The position numbers were made by a program, and so were the translations under genes. DNA of 23,812 nt from Chara braunii. Lineage: Eukaryota > Streptophyta > Charophyceae > Charales > Characeae. Shown here piece after piece: positions 18,628 to 23,812 of this stretch (its first letter is position 1; each line of letters begins with the position of its first letter). Under the pieces are notes generated by a model. It made no database searches. It was not told the origin of the DNA and saw only the letters and a list, made by a program, of their open reading frames with translations. The stretch is taken from contig BFEA01000499.1 of the NCBI GenBank assembly GCA_003427395.1, forward strand, positions 1,006,202-1,030,013, in the 5' to 3' direction.

Positions 18628-20892
18628 GCGATGCCAAAATTCTTACAAATCTGAAAGAGTTAGTCATTTTTTTGGCTCGTGAAAACTCTGCAACGACACT
18701 TTTTCCTACGGGAAGCGCTCCCAAAACATTTTGAAATTTAGAGTTATATTTTTTTTGCTAGGGCAAGTCTGACAATCTACTCTGTTTACGAAAGATGTTG
18801 CTAAAATTTTCAGTAACTTTTGGTACCGATTAAAGGAAGGTGAGATAGAAATTAATGGAGAAGTTAGATTACGAAATGAAGTATGTCCTCCATTTATTTT
18901 AAACGTAGTATTGATCCATCTTTGACCTCTTCTGTGATGCACGTCCACTCATTCAATTGAAGGTTTGATTTGTTCGACCTCATCCTACAAAGGATTACTC
19001 TTTTGTGATTCTTTAATAACAAGTTGGTTTACGACGCAACTTACCTGTGTCTGCAAGTCAACCTGAGGCCTTAGTCCTTGTGGGTTTTTCATGTTTCTTA
19101 GAATTTTCACCTAGACTTTTTTCTGAATGGTCATTTTTGAAAACTGAGTATCTTTGTTGTGGGATTGTGAAAAATGGTTGAGGCTTGTGTGCATAAGGAA
19201 GGGTATGAGCCGTAGAGAACAGTAAAGTTGACTCGTTTAGTGTATGCGATGTTGTTGTTCAAACTTTGTGTAATCGCAGGCATGCATGGAGGATTATGAA
19301 TTGAAGTGATCGACTAAAGTCACACAACCTCTTTATCTAAATGATTGAACCGTTTTTATTTTCTCGTAGTCATAATGACCAAAACATGTGTATGCATAAT
19401 TTGTGGGATACCCGCGACTATGCACACTATCGTTTTGCCTATGTGAATTAATTAGTCGGATGTTGGTCCTGAACCTGAAATTCGAGGTCCTTATATAGGA
19501 CATTCCATGTTTCAGCTCAGCACAAAAGAGTTTCCTATATGCGTTGAGCATTCGTGCGCTACCCATTATGGCGCTCCGCCTAAGGGACAAAGGTGTCGTG
19601 AGGGTTGAACGACTTATCCTTCAACCGTTGAATATCGTGAAATAAATTTCATTCACGACGCTTCATCTATGATACTTGATTGTCGTGCACAACATTGAAG
19701 CCCGCGAAGGATCGAGCGATTGTGGGTAACGCATGAAGCTTTGTCACGACAGTCATTTGTGAGGGTCTGCATATCTTAATATTATGATTTTTTTCTCACG
19801 TGCATCCCTCTTAAGCATTTTCGCGCGCGGGTTACACCCGAAATCTCGCGCGGAAGAAGTTGTGAGTCAGAACACTCGCAAAAGGACGACGCACGGCTTG
19901 ACCGTTTCCTTACGTACGACTGTCATAGTCGTGCACACGCACGTGTTTTCCATAAGCTAAGGCATATGAACAGTTACACAATCGCGCGCAGGGCAATTTG
20001 ATTTTCCTTGTTTAAAAATTATCTTGGTGGAACGATAAGGTTCCGGGTAGAAGGGTTATCGTGTTTTATTGGTGGTGCACCAGACAACTTACCACCACTC
20101 CTAGTTCCCTTCTACCCTCAGTGCCATCCTACCCTATCCCATTTGGGGCACAACAGGGTGCAGGAGATGACTTGCTCGGTCCGCTTTTTGCACTCACTAA
20201 AGGACCGACCCTTTTGCGTGCACGTCAGCCGACACCCGAGCGTCAAATACAATCCCACGATTTAAAGGGGGTCGCATGTTTATGGGGACTACATAGTACT
20301 CCATCATCGCGACTAATCACATATTAGCGCATGACTAGTCACTATGATAGAGCCCTGCGAAGCGACTTATTTATGTGAAGTCTTGCGTGTGACATCTTTG
20401 CGCTAAAGCACGAGAACAATTACAGGTCAAGCGGAAAAAGAGACTAGGCGCGATTTGCACGTAGGAATGAGTTTCTGTTGAAAAGTGTATCGTGTGGTTA
20501 GAATGGTCGTCCTAATCGACGTATGATCACGTTTGACAGATCAGTGCCTCGGGCGACGATTCGTGCGCGGGTCCGATTCGGCCGTTAACTACATGTACCC
20601 CCTATGCTACAGCGAACGAGAAACGCCCTCGGTCGGGCCACCTCTGCGATTGCATACGAAAAACCTTCGCATGTGGTTCACTAGCTCGGCGGGGATACAC
20701 CCACCCAAGGTATGGTGACAACTTCCACGGGTGGAGGTGGGTTGTGTCTCGCGTAACTCTGTTCTGTCTTGGGGGTTCGCGAGAGGTACGACTGACGCAC
20801 TCGACCGAAGCGGCAAATGCTCTCTATGACAACTGCAAAATCTTGCGTGACGCGGTCAGGAGGGTCCCGCTGCGGGACCGATGCGCTTGACA
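18628..20892 (+). mobile_element. LTR-like copy D, diverged and 5'-truncated
   Basis: It starts within an H3 unit directly at the end of B (GCGATGCCAAAATTCTTAC matches A from about 1527). It runs through an H3 hairpin at about 18697-18720, the AAGTTGGTTT remnant of the 1888 hairpin and the TTGGTCCTGAACCTG segment shared with E. It ends at CTTGACA (20892). About 19840-20267 has no counterpart in the other copies and holds a reverse-transcriptase-like fragment. The last hairpin is perfect here (GGTCCC, GCTGC, GGGACC at 20863-20879). Confidence 0.6.
20061..20210 (+). pseudogene. Fragment resembling non-LTR reverse transcriptase
   Basis: In the frame starting at 20061 the translation includes IPFGAQQGAGDDLLGPLFAL. 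LINE-type reverse transcriptases typically carry GxQQGDPLGPLLFAL at the motif B region (established family knowledge). The match is partial, with extra residues between QQG and LLGPLF. No catalytic DD motif or neighbouring domain is present, and the frame is short. It lies in the part of copy D not shared with other copies, consistent with a small LINE insertion or remnant. Confidence 0.4.
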
Positions 20893-21147
20893 ACGAGGCA
20901 TACCCAACCCATCGGCCCCTGAGGATTCCCCGAGCGCAACACCACCCTGTGTAGGCACAGGGCGTGGACGCAACTTTGCAAACCACCATGGAGTCTGCTC
21001 GCGCACGACTCAGGCTGCGAGTCACAAATCCTGCTGCTAACTCGTGACACGTGCACGACCCCACTCTATCCCCGACTTCGCTCCCGTGTCGGCGTCATTC
21101 CCCTGCCCCTCAGATCCAGCAGCTGCTACCTCCCTCAACCCTCTCCT
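20893..21147. other. Short unassigned stretch after copy D
   Basis: GC-rich, with CTGTGTAGGCACAG as a small inverted repeat at about 20946. No gene is recognised. The minus-strand frame of the next feature may continue here but is broken. Confidence 0.35.
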
Positions 21148-22814
21148 CTAGGATCCTCTTGTGCCCAACCCTCGCTGCCGACAAGCAGTGTGGTCGCCCA
21201 CCCTCCTCTGCTCGTCAAGGTCGATGTCCGCTTGACCGTATAAATATTGGTCGGAACTAATCTCTGTCGTGTCCTGTTGTCTCAACCTGCTCAACCCTAG
21301 CAATTTCGCTGGCGACTGCGAAGGACGGCCTCGCTGTGAGGAAGCAACGTCTTTGCCCTGCACTCTATTTGGGGGAGGCGGCATGCGAACCGAACGAGGT
21401 GGCGTCACCTCCTGTCCTCATGTGGCTCCGTCGCTAAGTACGCTACGAACTGCATCTGTGGATGCTGATTGCAAAGGAGTGGGCGACAACAATGACGCGG
21501 GGCCCCATGAAAATAATGAAATCTGCTGCCAGGGGGGTTGGTGCTCGACATGTCCTAGCAATACACGACTGTCCAGTCCAGTGACATCGAGCACGACGGA
21601 TGCTGCAAGCTCCTCAACATTGAAATGATGGTCGGCCACCTACGGAGCCAAAAAAACATGCATCGTCATGCCCATCTCCTGAATAAAAGGCAGCGGCACG
21701 GTGGGCATCCCCGTGTCTCGTGGGTCCCCAGGGAACGTTGAGGGTTGCGGGTCCAGAGAGAGAGACCCCGCCGCGACAACCACCGCCAAGCTTAAAAAAC
21801 GGACGATGGGGCTCGTTTGTATGTCCTCCTCCCTGGTGGGTGTGGGTGCATCACGTGGTTGATCCTCCACCATGCCTGTGCCGCCACCCTCCGCCTCCTG
21901 TCCCGCCGCACTCAATCCACTCCCATCCTTTTCATCGCATCCTACCTCAATGGAAGGATCGGATCCAATCTCCCTACGCTCCTGCTTGTCCATCCATCTC
22001 GCTATCTCTTGTGTCCTTGCGTCGTCCACCACAATACTATGGGCGGCCTCTTGTGCAACCTTGTCAAATCGACCGATAGGAGACTCCACAACTATCCGCC
22101 CACCACCCTTTCTTGTCGCCAGACCATCCATGGTGTCATGCACTGCAACGTTTGTCGAAGGCGGCACACTAACGTGAGGCTCAACTCTTGCCGATGTACC
22201 CAAGTCAAAGGTAGTCCCGAACTCGGAATCACCCTCCCCTTGGATGGACTTGGACGCCCCCATCTCTCTGGTGACACTAGGTGTCATGCTCTCTATGCAA
22301 GGCTCAACTGTGTCGCAAAGAAAGTCCTACACATGTAAAGGTATGCTCCCCTATGAGCCACCGGTAGAGGGATACTCTCCAACAGCGGCATCGTCGCTGA
22401 TGTCCATACTCCCATCTCCTCCCGCCTCCCCACTCTGCTCAATATCCTGGGTGAAGGCGAGTCTAACCTCAGGTGACGAGCCACTCTGCGCACCCTGGTT
22501 AAAGGCTGCTCCTTGACATCATCCTACTCGTCTGACTCCGAAGATGCGGGTGCAGGGGGGAATGAGGCGTCTGACGCAGCCTCAGAAGGAGGCGCAGCTC
22601 TCGCTACAAGCCTGATCGGAAGCTCGGGTGTGGCAATGGGTGAGCTGCATGGCCCGACAGGCAAACGAGGTTGTGGTGGCGAATCGGGTAGCGGCGCTGA
22701 AGGGCCTGCAAATGGAGAAGGCTCGGGAAAGGGCGAAGGGGCCGGAGGAAATTGGAGTTTGACGTCCCGACGATGTTTTGATTGAATGCTTGTGGATTTT
22801 GATATATATGCCAC
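21148..22814 (-). pseudogene. Decayed minus-strand coding region, Pro-rich then acidic, unrecognised
   Basis: From a possible start at 22814 (MAYISKSTS) a frame runs Pro/Ser-rich (DVKLQFPPAPSPFPEPSPF) to SSESDE and a TAG at 22524. Coding character then continues in another frame (FNQGAQSGSSPEVRL, SMDISDDAAVGEYPSTGG). After TAGs at 22351 and 22327 that same frame stays open for 215 codons from 22287 (SPIGRFDKVAQEAAH, EIARWMDKQERREIGSDP). It resumes after a TAG at 21640 and a TGA at 21418, down to a TAG at 21148. One frame with only two internal stops over about 1.1 kb is unlikely by chance. The low-complexity, charged, linker-like composition suggests a transposon-encoded or gag-like protein, but I recognise no domain. 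Overlapping plus-strand frames (173 and 119 codons) look less protein-like. Confidence 0.45.
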
Positions 22815-23013
22815 ACTACACGGAACAGTAAGAAAGACAACCGCATATCACACAAACTACATACATGATGGGTTTATTTTCTTACCTTTCTTATTCTACC
22901 TAGAGTCTCAATGGATATGTGGGTATTCGTGTAAGAGGACCTCGAGTGTGTGTGTTCGTGTAAAAGGGACATTGCGTTACTATTTAAATTGATAGCTCGG
23001 ACCTGTGTAGCAC
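22815..23013. other. Unassigned
   Basis: AT-rich near 22860-22910, then GT-rich around 22940-22965. No gene or clear structure is seen. Confidence 0.3.
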
Positions 23014-23094
23014 ACCGAACATGTTCAATGCCCCACCGAGCAGCCGAACGTGTTCGGACGCTCGGTCGAGCGGGAACCGAACATGTTCGGCCAA
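23014..23094. repeat. Three CCGAACRTGTTC palindromes
   Basis: CCGAACATGTTC (about 23015), CCGAACGTGTTCGG (about 23043) and CCGAACATGTTCGG (about 23077) recur about every 30 bp within CGAGC/GCTCGG-rich DNA. Similar CGGGCTCGG and CCGAGC strings at 23322-23392 can fold (GGGCTCGG with CCGAGCCC). Together they look like the two ends of a small non-autonomous DNA transposon around the simple repeats. Confidence 0.5.
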
Positions 23095-23129
23095 GCGCAA
23101 ATTAGGGGGTTGCCGAGCGAGTCCTCATG

Positions 23130-23240
23130 TGTGTGTGGTGTGTGGAGTGTGTGTGGGGTGTCTGTGGGGTGTCTGTGGGGTGTCTATGGGGTGTCTCGGG
23201 GTGCGTGTGTGTGTTGTGTGTGTGTGTGTGTGTGTGTATG
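23130..23240 (+). repeat. GT microsatellite with 11-bp minisatellite
   Basis: GTGGGGTGTCT is repeated three times exactly (23153-23185), with a fourth copy starting with A (23186-23196). It is flanked by GTGTGT runs, the right one pure to about 23236. Confidence 0.9.
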
Positions 23241-23292
23241 TTCAAGAGTGATGAGTGATGCCCCCCAGGGCCCCCCAACCCCTTTATGTATA

Positions 23293-23316
23293 AAAAATAA
23301 ATAAATAAATAAAAAT
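23293..23316 (+). repeat. AAAT tetranucleotide repeat
   Basis: Four to five AAAT units precede the CGGGCTCGG-rich segment. Confidence 0.8.
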
Positions 23317-23400
23317 GTTTGGGCTCGGTCTATTTTGGGCCACGTTCGGGCTCGGCACCGAGCGTTCGGGTTCGGTCACCGAGCCCGAGGGCAATGTTAC

Positions 23401-23812
23401 GCAGCCTCGGACGTTGGTCCTGAACCTAAAATTTGAGGTCTTTGTCCAGGGCATTCCAGGCTATTTTTCATCACAGAAGGGTTTCCCCTATATGTTGAAC
23501 ACTTGTTCCTTGCTTATCGTCGTGCTCTGCCTAAGGGCTAGAGACGCTACGAGGGTCAAACGACTCATCCTTCAATCATTCTATGTCGTGAAGGAGACCA
23601 TTTTTACGATATTTTGTTTTCGACACTTGAGTGTCGTGCACAACCCTGAAACCTGTGAAGGGTAGCGCAAATGTGGGTAACGCGTGAAGAACCACCATGA
23701 CGGTCGGTCGTGTGAGTATGCATAGTTGAAAGTTATGGCTTCCCTTGTGTGTGTGCCCCTTTTATGCATTTTTATGTGGGCCACACTTTTTTTTTTTTTT
23801 TTTTTTTTTTAA
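23401..23812 (+). mobile_element. LTR-like copy E, partial
   Basis: Starts at about ACGTTGGTCCTGAACC, colinear with D from 19455 and C from 15303. Shared strings include CGACACTTGAGTGTCGTGCA and TGTGGGTAACGCGTGAAG. It runs off the window end into T24 (23787-23810). The left edge is a junction with the CGAGCCCGAGG-rich element. Confidence 0.6.

Noticed and set aside
21817-22338. 173-codon plus-strand frame
   Set aside because: It is antisense to the longer and more protein-like minus-strand frame and is rich in C, H and L as expected from a shadow.

Overview
The window looks like repeat-dominated nuclear DNA from a eukaryotic draft assembly, most likely a land plant. The main evidence is a tRNA-Asp primer-binding site of the kind used by plant Ty3/gypsy (Athila/Tat-type) retrotransposons, placed directly after a long LTR-like sequence. 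Retroposon tails, trinucleotide repeats and scattered single N bases fit the same picture. I see no intact protein-coding gene, rRNA, functional tRNA or CRISPR array. Almost every ORF over 60 codons is a chance reading frame in repeat DNA.

Layout. 1-68 is a G-rich stretch. About 69-3298 is LTR-like copy A, followed at 3301 by the primer-binding site and a non-coding leader with a 152-bp tandem duplication (to about 5.6 kb). 5635-5810 looks like the 3' end of an inverted poly(A) retroposon. 5.8-8.7 kb holds C/T-rich DNA, a short decayed acidic coding stretch, strong inverted repeats and GAT/ATG repeats. 9.2-10.1 kb holds two near-tandem copies of a ~0.5-kb unit with a tRNA-like head. 10.1-12.75 kb is unassigned and contains three clusters of N. 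About 12779-16262 is LTR-like copy C. 16.3-17.05 kb is a spacer. 17050-18627 is copy B, 5'-truncated and very close to A. 18628-20892 is copy D, also 5'-truncated and carrying a reverse-transcriptase-like fragment. 21148-22814 on the minus strand is a decayed coding region. 23.0-23.4 kb holds palindromes and simple repeats. 23401-23812 is part of a fifth copy, E.

The most striking signal is inside the LTR-like copies. They carry arrays of small hairpins in which the loop is conserved but the two arms change together. Class H1 (loop TAAGT, about 14 copies) is in A. Class H2 (core CATTGTTTCTACTGTGAATG, 8 copies) takes the equivalent place in C. Class H3 (TTTTCCTACGGGAAGCGCTG-like, period about 122 bp) lies downstream in A, C and D. 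Further paired elements and a conserved ~400-bp 3' domain follow, ending in a hairpin and the terminal CTCGACA. Compensatory change in the arms suggests selection on folded RNA or on cruciform DNA, and I know of no described family that matches it. All family assignments rest on reading the sequence; no database search was possible.
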